Notes: generated by a model not told the origin, from the sequence alone. Shown: positions 27,367-37,517, numbered from the stretch's first letter. The stretch is 64,000 nt of DNA from Saprospiraceae bacterium (GCA_013214355.1 JABSSL010000076.1:62001-126000); one strand, 5' to 3'. Made by a program: numbers and translations.

Positions 27367-30300
27367 CTAAAAACTTCTATCTATTGCAATTCTATTAATA
27401 CTAACTCCCCGCAAGGCCAACTCCTTTACTATTGTTGACAGAGATTCTGCACTAGGAGTGTAGTGTCCACTTCTTGGACGTAAAGTAATTACGGGATCAG
27501 GAAGGTGAAAATCGAAACTCATTTCTCCAGCAGTTACTACTGGTCCACCTTCCAAGAAACTGGAATGATGGATTACTCCTGGCTCAAATTCACCAATGTA
27601 GATTTGTCCTACCCTGTTCATTACAAAAATGACATCACTTCCGTTAGTCACTTCTCGAAGCTCATTGGTAAATAGCACTCCATTTGTAACTTCTAATTCA
27701 TATTCTGCTCTTGTATTTGCATCAAAATACTCGATATTTCGAAATTCATTGTATAGGCCCAGTTCTTCACCTTCAAAGTGGTTCGTCCATTCATATTCGT
27801 TGTAGATTCTACCTGAAGCCGTCTGAGGAAGGTCCTTAATAGAGATATCTAAACTAAAATATCTTGCTAGCCTCCCATAGTCTCTTGAAAAGTACGCATC
27901 CTCTAGTATGTCTATGATAATATGATCGGGACTTGCTGTGTAGAAATCTGCTAATACTTCATCGATTTTTTCTTCTAAGAATTCAATTCTTTTGGCTATT
28001 GACGTTACCCAAGAGTTGATATCACCAAAACTAGAGATTTGTTGAGGGATATCTTCAAAGGATACATTTGTGATTCTATTATAGTTGGAAATTGCTCTTA
28101 CGTAACTCTGTTTGGCTCTTAAAGAGGGCCACATATGAAGGAGATACCATGCCTTCAGTATTCTTATCTTATCGGTTGATGATTCTTGTTCTGAAATAAG
28201 AGCTTTAAGACGAACATTTTCTATGACATCTATTTCTAGATCATTCACTAAATCTACACTGTTTAAACCTGCAGTTGAGGTCATAGCTTCCGTCAATCCA
28301 ACCTCACTAAAATGACAACTCCAATCCGCATTATGCACCAACACCCCACGCTTCCCCACATAATAATTATGCTGATTGGCCACTTCAAAATTGTACACAG
28401 TAGCGACGGTATCTACAGTGGTAGTCGCCTGAACGGTTAAAAGAGTACCGGCCAGCGATAACACCTGCATTCCTTTTCTTAGGCTATCAGCTGGGATATA
28501 TCGTTGTAAGGCAGGTATGTAGAAGGGGTGCTTGTTGGTTGCCAGCAACGTGTCTGTTGAGGTGATAATCTGTCGGAAACGGTGCCAGGTCTTTTTAAAG
28601 CGATGCAAAACTCTACTTAGTATAGGCTGATTCCTTTCTGCATGGTATGCCCAAACTTGATCCTGCAGTTCTATTTCTTCAATGGGAACTGGGCCATCTT
28701 TTGTATGGACCAGTGTACCCGCTGTAAAACAAGCACCATTTACCATTTCGCAGGTACCCCCTCGGCAGTACAAAGCTCTTTCGGTGGTAACCTCTGCCAT
28801 TTCGCTAGCATCGAAGACTTCATCGGCGATATTGTCTTTGAGGTTGATATTCCCAGCATTATCAATAACCGCTATTGATACTCCATCCGGGGTGCTCCCT
28901 GCTTGCAGGTAGAAGAGATCGTATCCGCCCTCATCTAAGTGTTGCCTGAAGTAAATTTTCCTTTGATCTTCAAGTCTATCTAGCAAACTGATCCAGTCAC
29001 TATCAGGAAGGCCATGTAGTAGAGACCTAACTTCAGTCCATTGCATCTTAATCAGATTTGTTGGAAGCCCCTGTAGGAGCTTATCTACCACGCGATTGAT
29101 TGTGTTTTGATTGATGCTGTTCTCGAATTTTCTTCCATGATTTTTGATCATTTGAGCCAGAGCTACTCGAGTATCCATAGTAATCTGATCTATGGAAGAA
29201 CTGCTGGTACCATTTATGGTGTTTATCAGATCCTTGAAGAGTGATAGATCTTTTCCTCCTTCGAGATTTTGTATTTGTGGTTTATAAAGTGCTTCAATTG
29301 GAGGTCTGTTATTGCCAGCTACTTGTCTAGTTTTTTGCCATCTGCCCAAAGTGTTAGCAGCCTCTCCCGATAGGGAGGCGATACCCAGGGCTGCACTAGT
29401 CAGATTAAGGATTTGTTTGACTGAGTTTGGAAGAGATTCGGTTCCTTGTCCAAGGGTGGCGGCAATACTGACGGCAGAGCTAGCTTTGTCAAGTTGGGCT
29501 AGGGTACGTCCGACGGCATTTATTTTGGTGGGAGTTGGTAGTGGGAGAGTAATTAGATCTAAAGCAGTGAATACTCCATCCCCAATTGTTTGAGTGATTG
29601 CCGTTTTGTTGAAGTAGTGAAATACAATTGCAGGACATAGTCGGAGATGATTTCCTTTTAGAAAATCATTTGCTATCCCATAGGTAGAGGATTTATCTAG
29701 AATGAGGGGACTAAAGGGAGCGAAAATCTGTTTTCGTTCACTAGCAGTATTGATGATTCCATGGATAATTGTCTCCTGCTTGATTTCCAAATGCAGGGGA
29801 TCTTCCTTGAGTTCCACATCGGTCAAAGCATTTAGCTCAGGATAAGGAGCGGCTAAGGTCAAAATTCTATTGAGCAGGTACTCGTAGTTATAGGGAATAA
29901 CATAACTAGAAGCCTTTTTCACCCTATCTGCATCACAGTAATTTTCCCCATCTTGTTCGGCATGCTGAAAGGCTTGTTGCATTTCATTATAGGCCGCTGC
30001 ATAAGGAGTATCTATCTCTCCTAAAGCACAGCTATAGATTCTATTGATTTCCCTGAATAGATTAGCGAAGTTAGAGTTCTGGAAGACGCCAGCATAGCTG
30101 GGGGGAATTTCTTCCAGCAATTCTAGCAACAATACTTTGCCCCCTTCTAACTTTGTGTGTTCAAGATAATGCAAGAAATCTGCGCAATTTGGTGATTTGA
30201 TTTTAGTGAGAAGTTTGATAATGAAATCAGCATCATTTATTCTTAAGACAGGATGTTCTGCATAAAGTGGATAACCAAAAGAGGCAGAAGGCTCATAGTA

Positions 30301-33300
30301 ATCCATTTCTAGAGCAATGATTAGTAGCTGTTTAATGGTCGAATAAGAAATGCTCAGTTGATCAAATTCGCAGGGATAGAGCTGAGTATCAGTGAATTGA
30401 AAAAGTTGCTTGAAGTCATGAATGTCTGCTTCTATTCCATATTCAAGTTTGTCAATTTGTCTTTGGTACGTATCTACTATGTTGTTGCGATTGATGAGAA
30501 AGTCAAAAACATTGTATACTTCTTGGTCTGAATCATAATAGGCATCGAAAAATTCTGAAGCTAACAATCCTCCTAGCAAATTCCTATAGAGCTGTTGAAC
30601 AGATTCATCTGGATTTGGCAAGGCATTAATTCGTTTCGCTAGGTCACTAACTCGCTTGAGCTGAGAGAACGCATTAACATCATGCTTGTCGATGGAAATC
30701 GGCTTGAGCAATTTGGCAAAAGGATTTACTCCAGACGCATTTACGCATGACTCATGGAATTTGGGAAACCTTCCCATTAAGTAAGCTAGACCAGGGAGGT
30801 AAAAACTCGAAATTTGGTCGTACTCAGCTAATCCGGGGTGGTTCTGAATAAAGTCAGTATATGCCTGCTTTTGGAATTCATCGGATAGAGAGTAATAAGT
30901 GTCATCTGCAATAGAGGTATACCAAATTTTCCCTTTGGCCCTAAGTTCAGGTGAATAGAAGTAAGGTAAGGCAAAATCGTACGTTAAGTTATTTGCTATT
31001 GGAGCACTGTAGTTATCAATGGCAATAATTTGCAAGGCCTCCTTTCCTTCCTTCCTGCATGGTCTTATGATTAAAGGACGTGCGTTTTCAGGTATAACAG
31101 ATGAGAAGTCATATGTCTGACCTGTACACTGACTGGTAGTTTGGTCATTATAGTATAGTCCAATAACACAATTACGGTACCGAAGGGTATCGCCAGTCAT
31201 CCTAAAAAATGTTAAAGAACCTATAGGGATTAGATTGTTAGTGGTTTGGTACATTTCTCCTCCGGTCGCAAAAACGATCTCCTGCAAACTGTCTTTAGGA
31301 AGCCCAATCACTTGTCCCAAGTTGTTTAGGAAATAGAGATGACCTTCCGTGGCATACTCATCCAATTTATCTATCAGCTTCTTGTTCGCACTTACATACC
31401 CCCCCTCCTCATCCCCATCAAACAAAGTCCAATTCGCTGCCGGATTATGTATCAAATCCCATTGATACTTCTGCAAGTGTATCCCCAGCGCATAGTCCAT
31501 CAAGTTGTCGGTGTCCCCGGGGGTGAGATTGGGGAAGTCCTGGAAGGTATGATCGAGGTGATAGGCGCCATGTCCTAGTTCGTGGGCAATGGTTTTAATG
31601 TATTGTTGTTCGGAGCCTTGGTTGTCGTGGTAGATGAAGCCGAAATGTTTCTTTTTAGGCATATAGCCCAGTTTCTGAGGGTGTTCGGAGTCTTTGATGA
31701 GAAAGAGGTAGTAGGTATCGTCGTCGATTTCATGCTGGGCCAGGAAGCGATTCCGGATGAGCTGCATCTCGTTGTTGTAGTTGGCGAGGAAGCCGGAGGG
31801 GACGGAGTCTAATAGATTGTCAAATTCTGGTACCTGCAGCTTGATAGGTTCTTGGACTTCGACATTGACGATGGCTTGGGAGAAGATGCTTTGTAGTCGG
31901 GCCGCTAGGGTGTCGAGGTGGTAGGGGTATTCGGTGCCATTCACGGAGACGAGGGCTACTTTTAGGGGAATAGGGTCATAGCGGACTACACTAAGTTGTC
32001 CGGCAATGTGGACTTGATCTTGTTCAAGGCTATCCTGATAGGGTTGTAGGGCGTAAACAGTCTCCGCTTGTGGGTGCCCGGCACTATGGAAGTATAGATA
32101 ATGCGAATGGGGTAGGGGAGACTCCGTGTGGGAAATGTCTTGTTTTAGCTGATTCTTAAACTGTATGGCTTCTGGAAATGGGTTTTGTGAAGGCGCTGTG
32201 GCCTTGACGGTGGCCGTTCCTTGGCTAGGGACAGATTGCCACGGCACCCAGTAATCGGTGTTGGCAATGGGCACTTTGTCGTAAAAATCAGCATGGGCAG
32301 CGTGACGGATGGTATCGAAACCGAACTGCTGTTCATCTAAAGCGCTAAAATTAACGCGATAGTCAGCATGGTATAAGGCCTCCATGGCGGCTTTCAGCTT
32401 GTCTATGGCCGCCAGCATTTGGGCTTTGCAATCTTCGAACTCAGTAGCGCTCTGGGCAGCTTTGAGGCAATCTAGCGCATCCTGTATGGCTTTGATGGCA
32501 TCTGGTGGTAGATAGGGGAAGTACTCTTCCAAATGAAGTAGGTTCTCCAGTACCTGTTGACCGTTGGACAGATAATCCTCGATGTCTTCGAGCTCTGCTA
32601 GGAAGTCGGCTGCATCTTCTAGGATGGCTTCTACTTCTGCTAAACCAGCCTCAAGTACTTCTAGGGCATTGAGGATGCTATCAATGGTCACGGCCAAATC
32701 TTCACGGATGAGAGCCACTCCCGCCCCCGTCACTTCCAGCTTACCCGATACGAGACGGCAATATTCATCTACCTCGATATTCCGGAATGCTACATTCACT
32801 TGGGCTTGGTGCAAGTAGGGCACCCGTACATAGCCTTCACCTGAAAAGCGTCCCCTCCCTTGAATATTTTGAATAATTACTTGAAAATCATGAGCGCGTA
32901 TCGTGTCTTCGAACTGTAGTTCTTGGATGAGTTGATTGGAAGGGGAGGGGAGGCTTGAATCAATGGCATTACCACAAGTGTAGGCTAGCTCTTCCGCTGG
33001 TAATGGCAGGCATCCTTTCCCCAGAAAAAAGTGGACCGGATCGGAAGTGATAGGTGGACAATCATTTGACAGCGCTTCTACTCGCAGGTAGACTAATCCA
33101 TCCTCCGGTAAGCTTTGCAGGCGATAGAAAGTGTCCAGCATAGAGAGGGCTTCAAATCCCGGGAGTAGCTCCTGAAACTGGCTGTCTCGAGCCACACTTA
33201 ATACATAGGTTTCTGAGGAAGGGAGTCTATTCCAAGTGGTGGTGAAATCTGGTCCTTGGGGTTTGGTTACCTCAAGAGCGATAGCACAAGGATCATCAGG

Positions 33301-34170
33301 AGCACCGGTGGTATTTTCTGATGTAACGGCTTGGTAGGTGAATTGTACCAACTCACTATGCCCTTCGTTGGTGAAGTGATGTTGTTCTTGCAGATCCTCC
33401 ACTTGTACTTGGATCAGATAGCTAGTGCCAGTCAGCAGTGGGGGCGCTTCTAAGCCATATAGAAAACTGGTGCTGGGGCCAACTACCTGCTCAAACATGG
33501 GGAGTGTTTGCTGTCGAACTTGCGTAAGCGATAGGCCCGGCCTCATTTCCCACAGTCTTAAGGTGTATTGAGGAGAGAAGTTACCGACATGTTGTGGAAC
33601 CCATTGGATGAGAAGGTTTTGAGGGTTTACTGCTTCTACTGCCCCGAAAGGAGCTAGAATCTGTGGAGGGGGGAGTTCGGCCATTTCTACTACCCGACAA
33701 GTCTGATTAGATATGGGGGCGCCCTGGAAACGTTGATAGTCTAATACTTCCACACAGATATTGTAAATGCCTTCCGGCAATCGGCCACCGCTTTGACTGA
33801 ATTGTAAAGGATCAACGCCTTGGAATTGTAGCTGTTCTGGTAGGAAATAGTCAATTAGGTCAGCTCCCGTCAACTGGATGGGTACTCCGTAGTCCAGGAG
33901 AATCGGAGGAGGAGTGATATCTGTTCGCGTCCTAATGTTGATACCCTGACCACTAATCGAAAAGCGAAGTCTAACTGGATAGGCTTGTTCATCCTGATCA
34001 TTGAGCAGTAAGTGCAATTGCAGTGGACTGGGAATCGTCTGCGTCAGGTCCTCTAAATAGGGCGTGATTGGGGCCTGCAGCTGCAGCGCAACGTCCACTG
34101 CGTAGGGCTGGGCCAAAAGAAGGCCCAGCCTTAGCCAAACTAAGGTAAAAGAGAGCGCGATTTTTTCCAT
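27367..34170 (-). CDS. Giant exported polymorphic toxin-like protein with metzincin-like and Hint domains
   Basis: This 2267-residue protein begins with a Sec-type signal sequence (LRLGLLLAQ). Residues about 20-390 are beta-rich and resemble the TANFOR/fibronectin-like N-termini of large Bacteroidota surface proteins. An Ala/Leu/Glu-rich coiled-coil stretch lies at about 490-600. HELGHGAYHLDH at 863-874 (HExxH-x6-H), followed by a NLMDY Met-turn (Met891), indicates a metzincin-like zinc site. A long helical segment without recognised domains follows. A Hint domain spans about 1811-1947, with Cys1814, the TNKH block (1878-1881) and terminal His1946-Asn1947, so self-cleavage looks possible. The 320-residue C-terminal tip ends in a domain with HHSSF (2201-2205), GGPV, AGE and SGHY (2234-2237), words seen in C-termini of polymorphic toxins. 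A small gene follows 3 nt downstream. The target activity is unknown. Confidence 0.85.
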   Translation of the reverse strand: MEKIALSFTLVWLRLGLLLAQPYAVDVALQLQAPITPYLEDLTQTIPSPLQLHLLLNDQDEQAYPVRLRFSISGQGINIRTRTDITPPPILLDYGVPIQLTGADLIDYFLPEQLQFQGVDPLQFSQSGGRLPEGIYNICVEVLDYQRFQGAPISNQTCRVVEMAELPPPQILAPFGAVEAVNPQNLLIQWVPQHVGNFSPQYTLRLWEMRPGLSLTQVRQQTLPMFEQVVGPSTSFLYGLEAPPLLTGTSYLIQVQVEDLQEQHHFTNEGHSELVQFTYQAVTSENTTGAPDDPCAIALEVTKPQGPDFTTTWNRLPSSETYVLSVARDSQFQELLPGFEALSMLDTFYRLQSLPEDGLVYLRVEALSNDCPPITSDPVHFFLGKGCLPLPAEELAYTCGNAIDSSLPSPSNQLIQELQFEDTIRAHDFQVIIQNIQGRGRFSGEGYVRVPYLHQAQVNVAFRNIEVDEYCRLVSGKLEVTGAGVALIREDLAVTIDSILNALEVLEAGLAEVEAILEDAADFLAELEDIEDYLSNGQQVLENLLHLEEYFPYLPPDAIKAIQDALDCLKAAQSATEFEDCKAQMLAAIDKLKAAMEALYHADYRVNFSALDEQQFGFDTIRHAAHADFYDKVPIANTDYWVPWQSVPSQGTATVKATAPSQNPFPEAIQFKNQLKQDISHTESPLPHSHYLYFHSAGHPQAETVYALQPYQDSLEQDQVHIAGQLSVVRYDPIPLKVALVSVNGTEYPYHLDTLAARLQSIFSQAIVNVEVQEPIKLQVPEFDNLLDSVPSGFLANYNNEMQLIRNRFLAQHEIDDDTYYLFLIKDSEHPQKLGYMPKKKHFGFIYHDNQGSEQQYIKTIAHELGHGAYHLDHTFQDFPNLTPGDTDNLMDYALGIHLQKYQWDLIHNPAANWTLFDGDEEGGYVSANKKLIDKLDEYATEGHLYFLNNLGQVIGLPKDSLQEIVFATGGEMYQTTNNLIPIGSLTFFRMTGDTLRYRNCVIGLYYNDQTTSQCTGQTYDFSSVIPENARPLIIRPCRKEGKEALQIIAIDNYSAPIANNLTYDFALPYFYSPELRAKGKIWYTSIADDTYYSLSDEFQKQAYTDFIQNHPGLAEYDQISSFYLPGLAYLMGRFPKFHESCVNASGVNPFAKLLKPISIDKHDVNAFSQLKRVSDLAKRINALPNPDESVQQLYRNLLGGLLASEFFDAYYDSDQEVYNVFDFLINRNNIVDTYQRQIDKLEYGIEADIHDFKQLFQFTDTQLYPCEFDQLSISYSTIKQLLIIALEMDYYEPSASFGYPLYAEHPVLRINDADFIIKLLTKIKSPNCADFLHYLEHTKLEGGKVLLLELLEEIPPSYAGVFQNSNFANLFREINRIYSCALGEIDTPYAAAYNEMQQAFQHAEQDGENYCDADRVKKASSYVIPYNYEYLLNRILTLAAPYPELNALTDVELKEDPLHLEIKQETIIHGIINTASERKQIFAPFSPLILDKSSTYGIANDFLKGNHLRLCPAIVFHYFNKTAITQTIGDGVFTALDLITLPLPTPTKINAVGRTLAQLDKASSAVSIAATLGQGTESLPNSVKQILNLTSAALGIASLSGEAANTLGRWQKTRQVAGNNRPPIEALYKPQIQNLEGGKDLSLFKDLINTINGTSSSSIDQITMDTRVALAQMIKNHGRKFENSINQNTINRVVDKLLQGLPTNLIKMQWTEVRSLLHGLPDSDWISLLDRLEDQRKIYFRQHLDEGGYDLFYLQAGSTPDGVSIAVIDNAGNINLKDNIADEVFDASEMAEVTTERALYCRGGTCEMVNGACFTAGTLVHTKDGPVPIEEIELQDQVWAYHAERNQPILSRVLHRFKKTWHRFRQIITSTDTLLATNKHPFYIPALQRYIPADSLRKGMQVLSLAGTLLTVQATTTVDTVATVYNFEVANQHNYYVGKRGVLVHNADWSCHFSEVGLTEAMTSTAGLNSVDLVNDLEIDVIENVRLKALISEQESSTDKIRILKAWYLLHMWPSLRAKQSYVRAISNYNRITNVSFEDIPQQISSFGDINSWVTSIAKRIEFLEEKIDEVLADFYTASPDHIIIDILEDAYFSRDYGRLARYFSLDISIKDLPQTASGRIYNEYEWTNHFEGEELGLYNEFRNIEYFDANTRAEYELEVTNGVLFTNELREVTNGSDVIFVMNRVGQIYIGEFEPGVIHHSSFLEGGPVVTAGEMSFDFHLPDPVITLRPRSGHYTPSAESLSTIVKELALRGVSINRIAIDRSF

Positions 34171-34263
34171 CGATTTCAGATATATGCACTTCTTAATCGA
34201 AGTAATCCGAAAAAGGTAACCGCTGGAGTGATAGTTTTTGAAGATTTTTTAGTGTTGAGCGTC

Positions 34264-34318
34264 GTTTCATTTAGGGGTTATGCGTAATTTCAAATTACGC
34301 ATAACCCCTAAATGAAAC
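34264..34318. repeat. Perfect 55-bp palindrome (27-bp arms)
   Basis: Arms 34264-34290 and 34292-34318 are exactly complementary around a single central base. The palindrome lies between the end of the OmpA-family gene and the start of the toxin gene, both on the minus strand. There is no T-tract typical of a terminator on the minus strand. A perfect palindrome of this size is rare and prone to deletion, so it is either recent, selected, or part of a mobile hairpin element. Confidence 0.8.
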
Positions 34319-34353
34319 ATCCCGAACCTCGGCTTTAGCCAAGATTCGGGATG
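34318..34353 (-). terminator. Hairpin after the OmpA-family gene
   Basis: Seventeen-base arms starting CATCCCGAA (34318-34334) pair with 34337-34353 at 15 of 17 positions. It abuts the 55-bp palindrome and follows the OmpA-family stop codon by about 40 nt on the minus strand, so it most likely ends that transcript. Confidence 0.55.
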
Positions 34354-34390
34354 TAAGCATGTCCATAGACCTTACAGCCTATTTCAACTA

Positions 34391-36202
34391 TTAGTCATCA
34401 GGACAAATTGCCTTAAATTCTGTACGACGATTCGCTTGGTGTTCTTCAGCGGAACAGTTTACCCCATCCGCACATCGATTCAGCAATTTCGTCTCACCAT
34501 ATCCTTTAGCAACTAGTCTAGAACGATCAATACCTTTGGAAACGATCCAGGCAACGGCAGATTCCGCACGTCTTTCGGATAGTCTCATATTGCTTGATGC
34601 ACCGCCTTTACTATCGGTATGTGAAGAGAGTTCTACTCGCGCATTTGGAGTGGAGTTCAAATAATCAACTACCGCCAAGAGGGCAGGGTGAGCAGCACTT
34701 TTAATTCTAGCACTTCCGGTATCATACAAGATATTGTCAAGCGTAATGGCTTCATCACAATTTACTTCTTGGCCACAAACCTCCAACTTGATCAATACGG
34801 ACTCGTTTCTATTGTAGTCGCTAGTATTGAGTTCAAGTCCTTGTGCCAAAAGTCCTTCCTTCTTCACCCGGAGAGAATAACTCACCTTTTCAGGAAGATG
34901 GAAAGCAAATTTACCTGTTGCAGAAGTCACTGTGGTTTTCAAAATGTTCCCTGCTCTTAACTCAACGGAAACACCAGGTAGAGGTTCAGTAGCGTTACAT
35001 TGAACAACCGTACCATCTACGATGAAACCTGGGTTATTATAGTAAAGTGTCTTTTCTACCGAATCTCCTTGACCAAAGTCTCCTTCACTAACTTCTGCTT
35101 TCGATAAATCTATATCATCTATCTTACCTGCAATGCTGTAAGCACCCGGAGCTAGCTTCGCAAATTCAATCATACCGCTACTATTCGTGACACCCGTCGC
35201 AACAGTTTGGCCACTGCTATTGACCAAAGTTACCGCTGCATTCGGGATGGTAGCGTTGGATTGGCGATCTCTTACTACAACCATCAATGACTTTTCTGGA
35301 CAACCATTATTTTCTGCCGTTCCAGCTTCGTCAGGGCAATTATCATCATCATCTACTACACCATCACCATCGCGGTCCTTGATTGGACATCCTCCATTTT
35401 CAGCAGGGCCAGCCTCTTCTGGACAGTTATCCTCGGCATCTGTAATGCCATCACCGTCGGTGTCTGGGCAGCCTTCAAATTCTGCAATTCCGGCCACATC
35501 TGGGCACTTATCGCTGGCGTCTGTAATACCGTCGCCATCCTTGTCTGGGCAACCATTTAGCGCCGCAATACCAGGAGTGTCTGGACAAAGGTCCTCAGTG
35601 TCTACAATACCATCACCATCGCGGTCTAGGACTGGTGGTTCTGGTTCTTCTACTTCGCCAATGGCCAGTTTCAAGCCAATACCCCACATGAAGTGATCTC
35701 GAAGGTCTACATCACTGAAGTGGTACCCAAAAGTGGTGGTTAGCGTTGTATTGCTACCCAAGTAGAAGTCAAGTCCTAAGCCCACTGGGGCATCTAGAAC
35801 CAAGTCTTCGATTTCTAGTAATACACCACCCAGACCCGCATAAAGTCGAGGACGGAAGACTTTGCCATTGTATAGTTTTAGATTAATCAAGGCGTTAAGC
35901 CCCATGTTCACCGTCTGGCGTATGCTAGACCCATCAGGTACTAAAGGTAGCTGAGCGGCCGCAATGCGAAATGGAACGCTTAAATCAAACCGATCACTCA
36001 GATATCTGTGGTAGGCAAATTCTAAACCAGAAGTGAAGTCTGGTCTATTGAGGCCTGTTCCCATATCCAATGGCCAGTGATAATTGCTTTCGATGTAGCG
36101 AAATGAAACCGCCTCTTTACCGTCTGCCGATTGCGCATGTGAAGACAGACTAAATAGGATGAATAGACCTACCATTAGTAGGCTTGAAAAGAGTCTCTGC
36201 AT
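34391..36202 (-). CDS. OmpA-family outer-membrane protein with TSP3 repeats
   Basis: This 603-residue protein has a signal peptide (cleavage near SSHAQS). Residues about 25-185 form an outer-membrane beta-barrel-like N-terminal domain. Five calcium-binding-type thrombospondin-3 repeats follow (DRDGDGIVD..., DKDGDGITD..., DTDGDGITD...). Two carboxypeptidase-regulatory-like beta-sandwich segments come next (about 305-385 and 400-475). The last 120 residues are an OmpA peptidoglycan-binding domain with SHTDSKG and a C-terminal NRRTEF. The protein probably links the outer membrane to peptidoglycan. Similar proteins are common in Bacteroidota and sometimes sit beside type IX secretion genes, but none are seen here. 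A CATTTTTG box (7 of 8 matches to the Bacteroidota -7 element) lies about 40 nt upstream. Confidence 0.9.
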   Translation of the reverse strand: MQRLFSSLLMVGLFILFSLSSHAQSADGKEAVSFRYIESNYHWPLDMGTGLNRPDFTSGLEFAYHRYLSDRFDLSVPFRIAAAQLPLVPDGSSIRQTVNMGLNALINLKLYNGKVFRPRLYAGLGGVLLEIEDLVLDAPVGLGLDFYLGSNTTLTTTFGYHFSDVDLRDHFMWGIGLKLAIGEVEEPEPPVLDRDGDGIVDTEDLCPDTPGIAALNGCPDKDGDGITDASDKCPDVAGIAEFEGCPDTDGDGITDAEDNCPEEAGPAENGGCPIKDRDGDGVVDDDDNCPDEAGTAENNGCPEKSLMVVVRDRQSNATIPNAAVTLVNSSGQTVATGVTNSSGMIEFAKLAPGAYSIAGKIDDIDLSKAEVSEGDFGQGDSVEKTLYYNNPGFIVDGTVVQCNATEPLPGVSVELRAGNILKTTVTSATGKFAFHLPEKVSYSLRVKKEGLLAQGLELNTSDYNRNESVLIKLEVCGQEVNCDEAITLDNILYDTGSARIKSAAHPALLAVVDYLNSTPNARVELSSHTDSKGGASSNMRLSERRAESAVAWIVSKGIDRSRLVAKGYGETKLLNRCADGVNCSAEEHQANRRTEFKAICPDD

Positions 36203-36727
36203 TATAGTTTGAGGTTAAGTTTAATAGTTAAGAGTTTTTTTCAAAAATGCTGTATATGACAAATGGAAATGAATCCCCATTCATTATTCATTATAAAGTA
36301 AATGCTGCATGACCGACACATAAACCTCTAGCGAGAAAGAAGATCAGTCCGGTTCAAAAACTAAGTTTTTAAAAGATTGAATGAAGAGCAGGATGTAGAA
36401 ATACATTTGCTCAAGACGGGAGATAGTTCAGTGACCTATACGACAAAGGTCCTTTGATTTGATAATGCTAAAATATAAAATACTTTTTAACAATGCTAAT
36501 CTAAGGGCCTGCTATTTAAGTATTCTTAGTGCAAACAGCTGAAGCTAATCTCCAATCGAAGAGACCATAGGATGATGCTAAACTATACGCCAAGTTGATG
36601 AGATGGGTTGCAGTAGTGAAATTGTAGTGTGCTTCAATTTGTTAAATATCAATTGGTTACAATTTTAATGTGGCTGTGACCGTTTTACTAAGCATAGTAT
36701 CGTTTGTATAACCAAAAACCCTGTCAA
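36203..36727. other. Divergent intergenic region, AT-rich
   Basis: This 525-bp gap lies between the minus-strand OmpA-family gene and the plus-strand secreted protein. It must contain two divergent promoters, but I see no exact TTG-N19-TAnnTTTG match. No coding sequence, tandem repeat or strong hairpin is apparent. Confidence 0.4.
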
Positions 36728-37459
36728 ATGAAAAAACTAAGCCTGCTGCTGGGCCTCAGCCTAGTTGCACTCACAGCTTTCGTTTCTCCCCATTCTACTA
36801 AGCAAGATAAGTTTGAGAACTTCCTTTCTGAGCTAAGAACACTCGAATTTCCATTTCAAATTGAAATTGAAGACTTGACTTCACGCTATGCTGAGTATGA
36901 ATGCTTGTCGGATGACGAATTTGAAAGAAGATACCGTAAGATGGAAACCTTCAAAGATTTCTTACCGGAAACTAGTTTTAGATTCTCTCGACTCGGGCCA
37001 CCCTTGGTCGAACCACTAGCAAAGATGGAGGTATCTCAAGGGATCACTGGTGTAGTGTATTCGACCTTTAGAGATCAGCAATTTGCCAGTGAAAATGCCT
37101 TCTTGATCTTGTTTTTTGATAGGAAAGGTAACCCTATAGATCATAAGATGGCCGATCGGGAACTTAAAAAGAAGAATTGGCTACCATCAGCCTTTAAGCC
37201 GGATATCAAGGGATATGCTTTGGCTTTTCAAGGATTAGAAAATACCCAAACGGTAAAGCTGGAGAAGGATGGTACCATTTCCATTGAGTTGTTTGAAAAC
37301 CTTTGGGCGAAGGACATTTACGAGCATGGGCTAGCAGAAAACGAAATCACGGCTTACCAACCCATTTCTACGGAGGAGCTACTGATCACGAGCAAAGGAA
37401 AAATCAAATCCTTACCTAAGAATAAAGTAGCAAAAACGGCGAGAGCATCGATCCGCTAA
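36728..37459 (+). CDS. Secreted hypothetical protein
   Basis: I chose the ATG at 36728 (MKKLSLLLGLSLVALTAF) because it gives a clean Sec signal peptide; an in-frame ATG at 36704 would add eight residues in front. The mature part, about 220 residues, is soluble and mixed alpha/beta with no motif I recognise and no lipobox or sorting tail. It is probably periplasmic. The gene stands alone, with a strong terminator 25 bp downstream that is shared with the convergent hydrolase gene. Confidence 0.75.
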   Translation: MKKLSLLLGLSLVALTAFVSPHSTKQDKFENFLSELRTLEFPFQIEIEDLTSRYAEYECLSDDEFERRYRKMETFKDFLPETSFRFSRLGPPLVEPLAKMEVSQGITGVVYSTFRDQQFASENAFLILFFDRKGNPIDHKMADRELKKKNWLPSAFKPDIKGYALAFQGLENTQTVKLEKDGTISIELFENLWAKDIYEHGLAENEITAYQPISTEELLITSKGKIKSLPKNKVAKTARASIR

Positions 37460-37484
37460 ATACGACTTATCTAAGCTGGAAAAG

Positions 37485-37517
37485 AAAGGCGGAAAAGGAA
37501 TCACCATTTCCGCCTTT
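37485..37517. terminator. Bidirectional intrinsic terminator
   Basis: AAAGGCGGAAA (37485-37495) pairs perfectly with TTTCCGCCTTT (37507-37517), followed by T residues on the plus strand and preceded by an A-rich stretch that serves the minus strand. It separates two convergent genes. Confidence 0.8.

Noticed and set aside
27052-34170. Type VI secretion cargo interpretation of the giant protein
   Set aside because: It has a cleavable Sec-type signal sequence and no PAAR, VgrG or Rhs repeats, so export through Sec followed by an outer-membrane route is more likely.
35187-35696. 169-codon open frame on the plus strand opposite the OmpA-family gene
   Set aside because: It is an antisense shadow of the TSP3 repeats; the translation is a Ser/Pro-rich low-complexity repeat, and the minus-strand frame has clear domains.
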